A stretch of DNA of 64,000 nt from Spongiihabitans sp965206355 (GCA_965206355.1 OZ242212.1:1798001-1862000), one strand, 5' to 3'; counted from the first letter of the stretch, positions 46,166 to 55,096 are shown. Notes: generated by a model not told the origin, from the sequence alone. Made by a program: numbers and translations.

Positions 46166-47041
46166 ATAATTAGTAGGTAATCTGTCCGGTTTATGCTCCC
46201 GATTTTGAGGGCACTTATGAACCAGGCAGGATTTTACGAGAGCTTAAAACAGATGAGATTTAAAGAAGCTTATGACGGTTATCAATGCATTCGATTGACA
46301 CCAAGTGAGGTGGCTGTATTACTTGGGGTTTGTGATCCTAGTTCTCGCAGGTATATGTGTCGCTACGAGGAGTCAGATATGGATGCTGTTAGATCAACGG
46401 TTCAACGCACCTTTACATTGGCTTGCACCGGTTGACGAAGTGATGGCCTTGCAAGACTTGTATTCGAGTCGTTACCCCGGCTGGAACGTGCGCCACTTTT
46501 ATGGTTGCTATCAACGTGAACACACAGCTTCATGCAGTTATAGTTGGGTTAAGAATCAACTGCAAGGAGCCAGATTGGTACGCCAATCTAAAACATCAGG
46601 TCCGCATCGCAAAAGACGCGAGCCGAGCGCGTTAGCGGTGATGATGGTGCACCAAGATGGCAGTATGCACCAGCGGATTGAGGGCATATACTGGGATTTA
46701 ATCATTACCATGGATGATGCCACCAACGAACATCATTCAATGTTCTTTGGTGAGGAGGAAGGGACGCGCAGTATTTTCCTTGAGGTAAGAGATGTGCTTG
46801 ACGTCCGGGCTCTATTGTGTTCATTTTACTCGGATAGAGGCAGTCATTACTGGCATACTCTGGAGGCAGGTGGCAAGGTGGATAAAGTCAATTTAACACA
46901 GTTTGATGAGGCGATGAAGCGACTTTGGCATCCAAATGATTGCGGCTTACTCACCCCAAGCACGGGGACGATCAGAGCGCATTTGCTACCCATCAGGGGC
47001 GGCTCCCCCGTGAGCTGGCACTGCACGGCATTACCGATATA

Positions 47042-47200
47042 GAGAGACCTTTGCACGGAAGATGATTTCGCTTTCAGGCCAGGCAAAAACGCACGGAATG
47101 AGGGAGTTGATGCTCATAAATGACCGATTGAGACCATTTTTACCAACAGTAGGCGCTTTTAGGCGACGCAGCATGCAGGTGAAATGGCTGCAAAGGTCTC
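47042..47200 (+). mobile_element. MITE copy 5 (long form, 159 bp)
   Basis: Long form with the extra block CCAACAGTAGGCGC...GGCG near the right end and a small deletion just inside the right terminus. It splits the transposase codons for ITDI and EAAN. The directly shared flank is ATA; the reconstructed pre-insertion sequence reads GATATAGAGGCG, so a 5-bp duplication ATAGA that lost one GA from a GAGAGA run would also fit. Confidence 0.88.
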
Positions 47201-47373
47201 ATAGAGGCGGCTAATGCGTATCTCAAACAACATTACATGCTGGCATTCAATGCCGAGTTCAGTCGTCAGGCACGTGAAACAGGCCGTGCTTTTGTGCCAC
47301 TTGTGGACATCGATTGAGATGATCATCTATGCGAGCGCTATGAACGCATGGTCGGCAAAGATAATTGTGTTCA

Positions 47374-47512
47374 GAGACCTTTGCACGGAAGATGATTTCG
47401 CTTTCAGGCCAGGCAAAAACGCACGGAATGAGGGAGTTTATGCTTATAAATGACCGATTGAGTACGATTTTAACGCAGTATGCAGGTGAAATGGCTTTCG
47501 TGCAAAGGTCTC
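47374..47512 (+). mobile_element. MITE copy 6 (short form, 139 bp)
   Basis: Complete copy with perfect 5-bp repeats GTTCA at 47369-47373 and 47513-47517. It splits the ISNCY-type transposase tail between the codons for KDNC and QFERLHW; deleting the element and one GTTCA rejoins the frame exactly, which proves the insertion boundaries. Confidence 0.95.
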
Positions 47513-47817
47513 GTTCAGTTTGAACGATTACATTGGCAACTACCACAAGATCAACATCGCTACCATTACCTCAAAGCCAAACTGAAGGTAGTTAAGCGCC
47601 TGGACGGGACAATCGCCATTTATCATGGCTCGCGTTGATTAGGGCGATATACGGCTACGGGTAAATTGATTCAGCACAACAAAGAAAACAGGCAGGTTGC
47701 GTGACTTAATCTTCGCAATTTTTCCGCGGGTGATTCTGCTACGGACTACCTCCTTATGCTCCATCATCGGCGTTACCAAAGCGAACAGTTCTATTTACTT
47801 CTGACAGATCTAAATAA

Positions 47818-47843
47818 ATAAAAAAGGCGGCCCGTAGGCCGCC
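47818..47843 (-). terminator. Rho-independent terminator of the alanine symporter gene
   Basis: On the minus strand AGGCGGCC and GGCCGCCT enclose the tetraloop TACG and are followed by TTTTTTATTTATT. This perfect GC-rich hairpin lies 24 bases after the symporter stop codon. Its GC content matches the gene rather than the surroundings, so it was probably acquired with it. Confidence 0.92.
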
Positions 47844-47866
47844 TCGTTTCACGCGATTTCGGCGTC

Positions 47867-49237
47867 TTACGCCTCTTGTTTGTCGAAGTACTCCCGCGTG
47901 ACCTTGAAGATCATCGGCGCCAGCAACAGCAAGCCGATCAGGTTGGGAACCGCCATCAAGCCGTTCAGCGTATCCGCCAGGTTCCAAACGAAATCGATCT
48001 TGACGTTGGCGAATCCGAGCGCGGCCAATACCCACAAGATGCGATAGATCATCACCGATTTTTCCTTGAACAGGAACTGCCAGCAGCGCTCGCCGTAGTA
48101 ACTCCAGCCCAGAATGGTGGTGAAGGCGAATATCACCAGCGCGATGGTGACCACGTAGTTGCCGCCGGTGAACGCCGCATTGAACGCGCTCGAAGTCAGC
48201 GCAACGCCGCGCAAGGCCTCGCCATCGGCGCCGTAACTGCCCAACATACCAGAGGTGATGATGCACAACGCGGTGATCGTGCAGACGATCAGCGTATCGA
48301 TGAAGGTGCCGAGCATGGCGATGAGACCCTGGCGCACCGGATTGTCGGTTTTCGCCGCCGCGTGGGCGATAGCCGCCGAACCCAGGCCGGATTCATTGGA
48401 GAACACACCGCGCGCCACGCCGAAGCGAATCGCTGCGGCCACGGCGGCGCCGGCAAACCCGCCAGCGGCGGCGGCCGGATTGAAGGCGTGATAGAAAATC
48501 ATGCCAAAGGCGGCCGGGATCTCGGTGATGTTGATGGCGAGGACGGTCAGTCCGGCGCCGATATACAATACGATCATGGTGGGCACCAGCTTACCAGCGA
48601 CCTCACCGATGCGGCGAATGCCGCCGAGGACGACGAAACCGACCAATACGGCGACCACGATGCCGGTGGTCCATACGGGTACGCTGAACGAAGATTTAAG
48701 CGCCGCCGCCATGGAATGCACTTGTACCGCATTGCCGATGCCGAAGGCCGCAATCGCACCAAAAATGGCAAACGCGAGGCCGAGATACTTGCCCAGCTCC
48801 GGCGCGAATTCGCCGACTCCGTTGCGCAGGTAGTACATCGGCCCGCCGACATAGTTACCGTTGGCGTCGGTTTCGCGGTATCGCACTGCGCACACCGCTT
48901 CGCCGTATTTGGTGGCCATGCCAAGCAACGCGATGACCCACATATAGAAGATGGCGCCGGGGCCGCCGAGGAAAATGGCGGTGGCCACGCCGACGATGTT
49001 ACCGGTGCCGACCGTGGCCGAAAGCGCGGTCATCAACGCATTGAACGGCTTGACTTCGCCCTCGCCCTTATCCTGATCTTTGGCGAATAGCAGTTTGAAC
49101 GCGTAACAGACCTTGCGCCATGGCATGAAAGCCAGGCCCAAGGTTAGCAATAGGCCGGTCACGCCAAGCATGCTCAGCATCGGCGGCCCCCACACAAACG
49201 AATTAACTTGACTAATAAAATCGTTGATTGTATCCAT
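47867..49237 (-). CDS. alsT: Alanine/glycine:sodium symporter (AGCS family)
   Basis: A 456-residue polytopic transporter. Family signatures: FNALMTALSATVGTGNIVGVATAIFLGGPGAIFYMWV, GGPMYYLRNG, RFGVARGVFSNESGLGSAAIAHAAAKTDNPVRQG and GWSYYGERC. It imports alanine or glycine with sodium. The start ATG has GGGAGA upstream. The gene is conspicuously GC-rich, with G or C at most third codon positions, quite unlike every neighbour, and so open on both strands that long antisense frames appear. It is flanked by an ISNCY-type remnant on one side and an integrase-core IS remnant on the other, and has its own terminator and -10-like box. Recent horizontal transfer is the natural reading; the donor is unknown. 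Confidence 0.94.
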   Translation of the reverse strand: MDTINDFISQVNSFVWGPPMLSMLGVTGLLLTLGLAFMPWRKVCYAFKLLFAKDQDKGEGEVKPFNALMTALSATVGTGNIVGVATAIFLGGPGAIFYMWVIALLGMATKYGEAVCAVRYRETDANGNYVGGPMYYLRNGVGEFAPELGKYLGLAFAIFGAIAAFGIGNAVQVHSMAAALKSSFSVPVWTTGIVVAVLVGFVVLGGIRRIGEVAGKLVPTMIVLYIGAGLTVLAINITEIPAAFGMIFYHAFNPAAAAGGFAGAAVAAAIRFGVARGVFSNESGLGSAAIAHAAAKTDNPVRQGLIAMLGTFIDTLIVCTITALCIITSGMLGSYGADGEALRGVALTSSAFNAAFTGGNYVVTIALVIFAFTTILGWSYYGERCWQFLFKEKSVMIYRILWVLAALGFANVKIDFVWNLADTLNGLMAVPNLIGLLLLAPMIFKVTREYFDKQEA

Positions 49238-49262
49238 TAAATTTCTCCCAGTAGTTATGGTG

Positions 49263-49268
49263 ATTATA
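49263..49268 (-). promoter_or_regulatory. Candidate -10 box of the alanine symporter gene
   Basis: An exact TATAAT occurs on the minus strand 25 bases upstream of the symporter ATG. The -35 region at the expected distance is poor (around TTCCTC), so this is a candidate only. Confidence 0.4.
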
Positions 49269-49375
49269 TGTCGCGGTCTGGTTGCTGAGGAACACAGTGA
49301 ACAAAACCAGCCTGGGCTGAAGTATCGTCAATTTCAATGGAAAAATCAAGTGTCTGTCCGGGTTCAGTGTCTGCG

Positions 49376-49730
49376 TGAGTTCACCCCATATTGCACTTTT
49401 TGTTATTTTCAAGCATGTACTGGATGAAAGTTTTTAATGCCAGTCCCTTATATGGACGCAGGATATTATATTTAACCAAGCAATCGGCGAGTTTTTCGTT
49501 GAACAAGTTCAAATCGGTTTGGAGCCCTACCACTCCCAAGTCTTGATACTATTTTTCCAGTTGAACAAGGTTCGGCGGCTTATTCCACTGTGATCAATCG
49601 CTGCTTGTAAGCCGTGCTTTCCCCAAAACTCAAGGATGCGTAATCGGTGTTGTCTTGTTGAATTATTCATAGTCGGTTTTATTGCATAACTACCGATAAG
49701 ATAAAATACTTTAATTTTATAATTTAACAT
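49376..49730 (-). mobile_element. Integrase-core (IS481/IS3-like) transposase remnant, internally deleted
   Basis: The minus strand encodes an N-terminal helix-turn-helix (STRQHRLRILEFWGKHGLQA, SGISRRTLFNWKNSI) from an ATG near 49673. After a frame change comes directly the C-terminal end of an integrase-core transposase: LFNEKLADCLVKYNILRPYK, then GLALKTFIQYMLENNKK and a stop. The catalytic DDE core between them is missing. The tail is repeated at 45911-45993. The IS1595-family element has inserted just upstream of it. Confidence 0.7.
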
Positions 49731-49740
49731 ATTGATATTA

Positions 49741-49748
49741 AACTTTAT
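49741..49748 (+). repeat. Left target-site duplication of the IS1595-family element
   Basis: AACTTTAT directly outside the left terminal repeat; an identical copy stands at 50467-50474. Eight bases is the usual duplication size for IS1595-family transposition. Confidence 0.95.
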
Positions 49749-50466
49749 GGGGCTGTCCTAGATAACTAGTTTAAATGAACTCCAACCCATTGTTTTAATT
49801 GAAATAATTGAGATATTGGGTCGCTGTTGTTAAAACGCCACTCGCACTCCTTCAAAAACAGCCCAAAATGCGCCTTGGGAACACCGTTGAATTTGTGCAT
49901 ATGACGCTTCGCCTGACTCCAAAAGTTCTCAATGCCGTTGATGTGATTCCCCTGCTCCGCGAAGCGTTGGGAATGGTTGATGCGGTGGTGCTTGAAATCG
50001 CTCACGTCCAGCACATTATAACCGCTCCAACAGTCGGAATAAACGATGCTGTCCGGAACCACTTTACGCTCAATAATTGGCATCAAGGTTGCTGAACAGG
50101 CATCCGGGATAATCTTGGTGTAAACCCTCCCGCCCCGTTTGAGTAAGCCAAACACCGGGATTTTCTCCGCCGCTCCCCGACCTCGTTTGCCTTTGCGACC
50201 ACCGCCAAAATAACTTTCATCGACTTCAATCTCCCCGTCAAAAACCTCATGGCTTTCTTGTTCAAGCTCATATGCGATAATCTCGCGCAACCGGTGATAA
50301 AAATACGCCGATGTGGGCTTGTTGATCCCAACCAGCAACGCTGCCGTGCGGGCGGTTGAACCCGACACAAAATGCTCGATAAGACGACCTTGTTTATAAC
50401 GGCTTAAACGACTCTTTCTCATTGATCCCATGATAGCACTCTTTCAGTGTTATCTAGGACAGCCCC
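49749..50466 (-). mobile_element. Complete IS1595-family insertion sequence (718 bp)
   Basis: Perfect 18-bp terminal inverted repeats GGGGCTGTCCTAGATAAC bound the element (49749-49766 and 50449-50466). It holds a single intact transposase gene and is flanked by identical 8-bp repeats AACTTTAT. No decay is visible, so it may still be active. It lies between the integrase-core remnant and the cold-shock gene. Confidence 0.96.
49766..50431 (-). CDS. IS1595-family transposase
   Basis: A 221-residue transposase. A short N-terminal DNA-binding part (RKSRLSRYKQGRLIEHFVSGSTARTAALLVGIN) precedes the DDE-type core: the first Asp is in IEVDESYFGGGRKGKRGRG, the second in VYSDCWSGYN, and the third acidic/amide site in HINGIENFWSQAKRHMHKF. 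The YFGG/GRKGKRGRG segment is diagnostic of the ISXO2/IS1595 group. Its length is short but complete, as in the smaller members without a zinc-ribbon extension. The start codon is 18 bases inside the right terminal repeat. A truncated relative lies at 43231-43469. Confidence 0.94.
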   Translation of the reverse strand: MGSMRKSRLSRYKQGRLIEHFVSGSTARTAALLVGINKPTSAYFYHRLREIIAYELEQESHEVFDGEIEVDESYFGGGRKGKRGRGAAEKIPVFGLLKRGGRVYTKIIPDACSATLMPIIERKVVPDSIVYSDCWSGYNVLDVSDFKHHRINHSQRFAEQGNHINGIENFWSQAKRHMHKFNGVPKAHFGLFLKECEWRFNNSDPISQLFQLKQWVGVHLN

Positions 50467-50474
50467 AACTTTAT
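50467..50474 (+). repeat. Right target-site duplication of the IS1595-family element
   Basis: AACTTTAT, identical to 49741-49748, directly after the right terminal repeat. Confidence 0.95.
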
Positions 50475-50787
50475 TTATGTAACGTCATAGTACAATATGT
50501 TTTTGAACTTATACAGTTCAAGATAATGTGAGAGATTTTTAATAAAATCGGGTAGCCTTCCGTAAAATGTTAATTTCAATGAATATACTGAAGCTGGATA
50601 ATGATACAAAATCTAAATTATTGTCTGGTAAAATCGGGCAGATTGTCTTATAGTCCGCCCCGCGACAGATTTTGTTATCGGTAGTGTTGGTTGTTCCCTT
50701 TGTGTTACCTTGCTAAACCTCCTGTTTCATTAGCTGTATGCGACATTTCTTTTATTTTTTTAATATTTAATACAGGTAAAAAGTGTT
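50475..50787. other. AT-rich upstream region of the cold-shock gene
   Basis: About 310 bases without a gene between the IS1595-family element and the cold-shock gene. The last 90 bases are T-rich and end with AGGTAAAAAG before the ATG. A long untranslated leader would fit a cold-shock gene, but no specific cold box was identified. Confidence 0.4.
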
Positions 50788-50988
50788 ATGGTTACAGGTA
50801 CAGTCAAGTGGTTTAATGAATCCAAGGGATATGGTTTTATCTCTCAGGATGACGGTGGTCCGGATGTGTTCGTACATTTCCGCTCAATCAACGGCTCTGG
50901 TTTCAAAACTTTGAGCGAGGGTCAAAAAGTTACCTTTGAGGTAGAAGATGGTCCAAAAGGTCTTCAGGCAGCGAGTGTTACTGCCTAG
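50788..50988 (+). CDS. Cold-shock-domain protein (CspA family)
   Basis: A 66-residue single cold-shock domain. RNP1 reads KGYGFISQ and RNP2 reads VFVHFRSI, and the start MVTGTVKWFNESKGYGF is standard. It binds single-stranded RNA and DNA as an RNA chaperone. It is one residue or so shorter than E. coli CspA and complete. An RRM protein gene lies about 460 bases downstream on the same strand. Confidence 0.95.
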   Translation: MVTGTVKWFNESKGYGFISQDDGGPDVFVHFRSINGSGFKTLSEGQKVTFEVEDGPKGLQAASVTA

Positions 50989-51356
50989 CGACAACTCATC
51001 TGTTTAACCGTTGCTTCGCCAGTCGCTATCATTACAGTTTTTGGCAAATTGACATTAGCAACATTAGCTGTGTCATGGGGTTCTTTTTCTGAAACTGATT
51101 CCGCTAAGGATTCTTGCTCATCTGTATCCGGTTTTTTCTGTAAGCACGGATTGGTTCCCTCTTCTGCAACGCAGGGCAACCGTCTGCGATAGCGGTCAAG
51201 CGGGATGTGTTTGTGGATAGACTCCCTCGCCTGATGTTGTTGCAACGGATTGCCTAAGTACAACCACTGGCATACGGTCGCCATGGTATGGCGGGAATGA
51301 AAATAACGCTGGATAAATAACGCCGGAGCCGTTGTTTGCCCGTGCATCCTGCACAT
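50985..51356 (-). CDS. Doubtful antisense frame, unrecognised
   Basis: A 123-codon minus-strand frame, rich in His, Gln and Arg, that fills the gap between the cold-shock and RRM genes and touches the cold-shock stop. I recognise no family and see no clear ribosome-binding site. It could be a chance frame or the remains of a transferred gene; it is listed because the gap holds nothing else. Confidence 0.2.
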   Translation of the reverse strand: MCRMHGQTTAPALFIQRYFHSRHTMATVCQWLYLGNPLQQHQARESIHKHIPLDRYRRRLPCVAEEGTNPCLQKKPDTDEQESLAESVSEKEPHDTANVANVNLPKTVMIATGEATVKQMSCR

Positions 51357-51445
51357 AATCCGTTTTTACTCATCAGCAAACCTGCTGGAGTAATTATTGA
51401 GGCATCTATATTCCACAATCTCCACAATTTTAAGAGGCAATCACA

Positions 51446-51706
51446 TTGAAAAAATTATTTATTGGCAATTTAGCCGCAAGCACAAAAGAAAACGATATAC
51501 AAACCCTGTTTTCAGAATTTGGCACTGTGCGTTCCTGCAAACTGGTGATGGATGTTTTCTCCGGTCAGTGTAAGGGGTTTGGTTTTATCGAGATGGAAGG
51601 TCATGAAGCACGCGCCGCTATTACCGGTCTCAATGGCAGGGAGTTTAACGGCAAACTGATTAAGGTAAACTTTGAAACACCGAAACCGAAACGCGGACGA
51701 CGATAG
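51446..51706 (+). CDS. RRM-type RNA-binding protein
   Basis: An 86-residue single RNA-recognition motif. RNP2 is KLFIGNL at the very start and RNP1 is KGFGFIEM in the middle; a basic tail (PKPKRGRR) ends the protein. The start is TTG, preceded by AAGAGG. Bacterial and cyanobacterial RRM proteins of this size bind RNA and are often induced by cold, which fits the neighbouring cold-shock gene. It is 20 bases upstream of typA, so the two may share a transcript. Confidence 0.9.
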   Translation: MKKLFIGNLAASTKENDIQTLFSEFGTVRSCKLVMDVFSGQCKGFGFIEMEGHEARAAITGLNGREFNGKLIKVNFETPKPKRGRR

Positions 51707-51726
51707 CCTAAGGGTAATTAAACAGC

Positions 51727-53553
51727 ATGAGCGTCACCCAACTTCGTAATGTTGCGATTATTGCTCATGTTGATCATGGTAAAACCACGTTGGTCGATCA
51801 GCTTTTGCAACAGTCTGGTACGCTAGGTGAGCGTTTTGGTACGGCAGAGCGAGTTATGGATTCCAATGAGCTTGAACGCGAACGGGGTATTACCATTCTC
51901 TCGAAAAATACCGCCATTAACTGGAATGACTACCGTATTAACATTGTCGATACGCCGGGACATGCCGATTTTGGTGGTGAGGTGGAACGGGTATTGTCAA
52001 TGGTTGATTCGGTATTGTTGCTGGTTGATGCGGTGGAAGGTCCTATGCCACAAACTCGTTTTGTCACACAGAAAGCCTTTAGTCACGGTCTCAACCCGAT
52101 TGTCGTAATCAATAAAATTGATCGCTACGGTGCGCGACCAGACTGGGTGCTGGATCAGACTTTCGATCTATTTGACCGTCTCGGAGCCACTGACGCGCAG
52201 TTAGATTTTCCGGTGGTGTATGCCTCTGCGATTGAAGGTTTTGCTTCGATGGATGCCACGCTTCGTACTGACGATATGTCGGCATTATTTAAAACCATTG
52301 TCAACCATGTTAATCCGCCACAGGTTGATGTCGATGCGCCCTTCCAGATGCAGGTGTCTTCGTTGGATTATTCCAGATATGTGGGTAGCATTGGAGTGGG
52401 TCGGGTTGTGCGTGGTAGTATTAGTGCAAAATCGCCAGTGATGATTGTCAATCGCGAGGGCACTATACGCAGTGGCAGAGTGTTGCAAATTTTCGGCTTT
52501 TACGGACTTGATAAAGTTGAGATTAGCCACGCCAATGCTGGAGATATTGTTGCGGTGACGGGGGTGGAGAATCTGGCAATCTCGGACACCTTATGCAGTC
52601 CTGAACAGGTGCAAGCATTGCCTTCGTTGAGTGTTGATGAACCGACTGTACGTATGAATTTTCAGGTCAACAGCTCGCCTTTTGCAGGAAAAGATGGAGA
52701 TTTTGTTACCTCGCGCCAGATTGCTGACCGCCTTAATCAGGAATTGTTACATAATGTCGCACTGCGGGTTGAGCAGACTGCTGATGCGGACGTATTTGCG
52801 GTTTCTGGTCGTGGTGAACTACATCTGGCGATATTGCTGGAGACCATACGGCGGGAAGGTTATGAAATTGCGGTATCCCGCCCGCAGGCTATCTCTCAGG
52901 TGATTGATGGTGTGCTGTGTGAGCCTTGGGAAGAACTCAGTGTTGATGTTGATGAGGCAAATCAGGGTGCGATTATGGAAGCATTGGGTAATCGCTCTGG
53001 TGATCTTCAGGATATGCAAGCAGACGGAAAAGGCATGGTGCGCCTGACTTACAGCATCCCGGCGCGTGGTCTGATTGGTTTCCAGACTGATTTTATGACA
53101 TTGACTTCGGGCAGTGGCCTGCTTCACCATGTCTTCGATAAATACGCACCAGTTGCCAGTAAAAGCATCAATAAACGACGCAACGGCGCGCTGATTTCAA
53201 GTAGTACTGGTAAGGCATTAGCCTTTGCATTATATAACCTGCAAGAACGGGGCAGATTGTTTATCAAACCCAATACTGAAGTCTATGCGGGGCAAGTTAT
53301 TGGTCTGCACTCCCGCGACAACGACCTGACGGTGAACCCTCTGAAAGGCAAACAACTCACCAATGTTCGTGCTTCGGGTAAAGATGATGCCATCGTGCTT
53401 GAGCCGCCAATCCGCTTGACCCTAGAATCAGCCATTGAGGTTATTGATGACGATGAATGGGTAGAAATAACCCCGAATCATATCCGTATTCGTAAAAAGC
53501 ATCTCAAGGAACATGAGCGTAAAACTGCTTCAAGGATGAAAAAAACGGCGTAA
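51727..53553 (+). CDS. typA: Translational GTPase TypA/BipA
   Basis: A 608-residue ribosome-binding GTPase. The G domain has NVAIIAHVDHGKTTLVDQLL (P loop), RGITILSKN (switch I), DTPGHADFGGEVERV (G3) and VVINKIDR (G4). EF-G-like domains follow, then the BipA-specific C-terminal part with SGSGLLHHVFDKYAP and YAGQVIGLHSRDNDLTVNP. It helps 50S assembly and translation under stress, including low temperature. Full length and apparently intact. Confidence 0.97.
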   Translation: MSVTQLRNVAIIAHVDHGKTTLVDQLLQQSGTLGERFGTAERVMDSNELERERGITILSKNTAINWNDYRINIVDTPGHADFGGEVERVLSMVDSVLLLVDAVEGPMPQTRFVTQKAFSHGLNPIVVINKIDRYGARPDWVLDQTFDLFDRLGATDAQLDFPVVYASAIEGFASMDATLRTDDMSALFKTIVNHVNPPQVDVDAPFQMQVSSLDYSRYVGSIGVGRVVRGSISAKSPVMIVNREGTIRSGRVLQIFGFYGLDKVEISHANAGDIVAVTGVENLAISDTLCSPEQVQALPSLSVDEPTVRMNFQVNSSPFAGKDGDFVTSRQIADRLNQELLHNVALRVEQTADADVFAVSGRGELHLAILLETIRREGYEIAVSRPQAISQVIDGVLCEPWEELSVDVDEANQGAIMEALGNRSGDLQDMQADGKGMVRLTYSIPARGLIGFQTDFMTLTSGSGLLHHVFDKYAPVASKSINKRRNGALISSSTGKALAFALYNLQERGRLFIKPNTEVYAGQVIGLHSRDNDLTVNPLKGKQLTNVRASGKDDAIVLEPPIRLTLESAIEVIDDDEWVEITPNHIRIRKKHLKEHERKTASRMKKTA

Positions 53554-53761
53554 CGGTCAAAGTATCCGGCTTGTTTGAATTGACAGCGGCGACTCGGCTC
53601 TGTTTTCTGGTATATTTGGGCATGACTAATATCAAATAATCAGTCGTAATCTAATGTCCGGAAATCAATGTTCAATAATCAAGCTCTTTGATCTTCGACT
53701 ACGGTGCTAAACCGGGCAGTTTTCCATATCAATTCGCATTTATCACAAGAGGATTATCAAT

Positions 53762-55000
53762 ATGTCCACCAAACTAACAAAAATTATAACAGCCATCGTC
53801 GTGGTGGTAGTGCTGGTATCAATAGTGTGGGTAATACGCTTCAAACCTGACGATACTTTACCTGTAACAACAACTGATGATGTCAAGATAGGCGTCATTC
53901 TGGGATTTACCGGTCCGATAGAATCCCTGACACCGAACATGGCAGATAGTGCCGAGCTAGCTATGAAAGAGGCTTCTGACTCGGGTCTGTTTCTAGGTGG
54001 CAAGAAAATCGTTTCGGTGCGTGCCGATTCTACTTGCGTGGATTCTGCGGCGGCGACAGCAGCGGCAGAACGTCTGGTGACTACCGACCGAGTTGTCGCC
54101 ATTATGGGAGCCGATTGTTCTGGAGTGACCACTGCTGTTGCTAACAATGTGGCAATTCCAAACGGGGTGGTTATGGTATCGCCTTCCGCTACTTCGCCAG
54201 CACTTTCGAGCATTGACGACAAGGGGTTTTTCCATCGAACTGCGCCCTCGGACGCACGTCAGGGACAAGTGCTTGCCGATGTGCTCAAGAATCGAGGTAT
54301 CAGAAATGTTGCAATCACATACACCAACAACGATTATGGCAAGGGTCTGGCAGAATCATTCGGCAACGCTTTTGTAGCAGCGGGAGGTAGCATCGCCATC
54401 AGTGCCGCACACGAAGACGGTAAAGCGGACTATTCGGCTGAAGTCGGCGCATTATCGGCATCGGGTGCGGAGCATCTGGCGGTATTCGGCTATCTTGATC
54501 AGGGTGGTAAAAGCATCATCCAGAGCGCACTGGATGCTGATGCGTTTAGTAATTTTATCTTGGCAGACGGTATGATCGGTAAGTCTCTGATTGAAGCCAT
54601 CGGCGATGAGCTGAACGGTGCTATCGGCACCACGCCCGGCGGTGCCGATGAAATGAGCAACCGATTTATTGATTATGCCAAGCGCAATGATTTTGATGGC
54701 GATGGTCCATTTCGTGCTGAATCTTATGATGCTACGGCATTATTGATACTGGCGATGCAGGCGGCAGGGTCTGCCGAACGTGCGGCAATTCAGTCGCACA
54801 TGATGGCAGTCGCCAATGCGCCGGGCGAAAAGATTGTCGTTGGCGAACTGGCTAAGGGGCTTGAGATACTGGCAAACGGCGGTACTATAAACTATGCTGG
54901 TGCCACCAACATTGAATTCAACGATGTCGGTGAAGTGTTTGGCTCCTACAAGGAACTGGAGGTCAAAGATGGCAAATTCGAGACTATTCGAGTTCGATGA
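53762..55000 (+). CDS. Branched-chain amino-acid-type ABC substrate-binding protein (LivJ family)
   Basis: A 412-residue type I periplasmic binding protein. An N-terminal hydrophobic stretch (KIITAIVVVVVLVSIVWVI) acts as signal or membrane anchor, with no lipobox. The mature part opens DDVKIGVILGFTGPIESL and has VAIMGADCSGVTTAVANNVA, SPSATSPALSS, TYTNNDYGKGLAESFG and ESYDATALLILA, as in LivJ/amide-binding proteins. AAGAGGATT is the ribosome-binding site. It faces the livGFHM genes across about 760 bases that contain a mobile element and a gene fragment. It is probably their binding protein, though the ligand need not be a branched-chain amino acid. Confidence 0.88.
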   Translation: MSTKLTKIITAIVVVVVLVSIVWVIRFKPDDTLPVTTTDDVKIGVILGFTGPIESLTPNMADSAELAMKEASDSGLFLGGKKIVSVRADSTCVDSAAATAAAERLVTTDRVVAIMGADCSGVTTAVANNVAIPNGVVMVSPSATSPALSSIDDKGFFHRTAPSDARQGQVLADVLKNRGIRNVAITYTNNDYGKGLAESFGNAFVAAGGSIAISAAHEDGKADYSAEVGALSASGAEHLAVFGYLDQGGKSIIQSALDADAFSNFILADGMIGKSLIEAIGDELNGAIGTTPGGADEMSNRFIDYAKRNDFDGDGPFRAESYDATALLILAMQAAGSAERAAIQSHMMAVANAPGEKIVVGELAKGLEILANGGTINYAGATNIEFNDVGEVFGSYKELEVKDGKFETIRVR

Positions 55001-55096
55001 TCAGACTATAATCGGTATCTGACAAACGACCATGCAACGAAAGCCTGGTAACAGGGTCACAGTCGCCAGAATAAAAGGAGAAATGACCTACCAAAT

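Larger units (their letters stand above)
46217..47639 (+). pseudogene. ISNCY-type transposase, broken and carrying two MITEs
   Basis: Joined across frames, the protein has an N-terminal helix-turn-helix (LTPSEVAVLLGVCDPSSRRYMCRYEE), a linker LYSSRYPGWNVRHFY, then the DDE-type core: MMVHQDGSMHQRIEG and LIITMDDATNEHHSM for the first acidic motif, and FYSDRGSHYWHTLEAGGKVD for the second. The tail continues IEAANAYLKQHYM, FVPLVDID, then a TGA, and ends KRLDGTIAIYHGSR. Several frameshifts and a stop inactivate it. MITE copies 5 and 6 interrupt the tail; removing them with one flanking repeat restores the frame at both points. Element ends with CTGTCCG-like sequences lie near 46187 and 47793. Confidence 0.85.

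Noticed and set aside
47876..49090. A 404-codon plus-strand frame opposite the alanine symporter
   Set aside because: It is a shadow frame caused by the high GC content of the symporter gene. The translation is a low-complexity mix of Arg, Asp, Gly and Gln, whereas the minus strand encodes a clean AGCS transporter.
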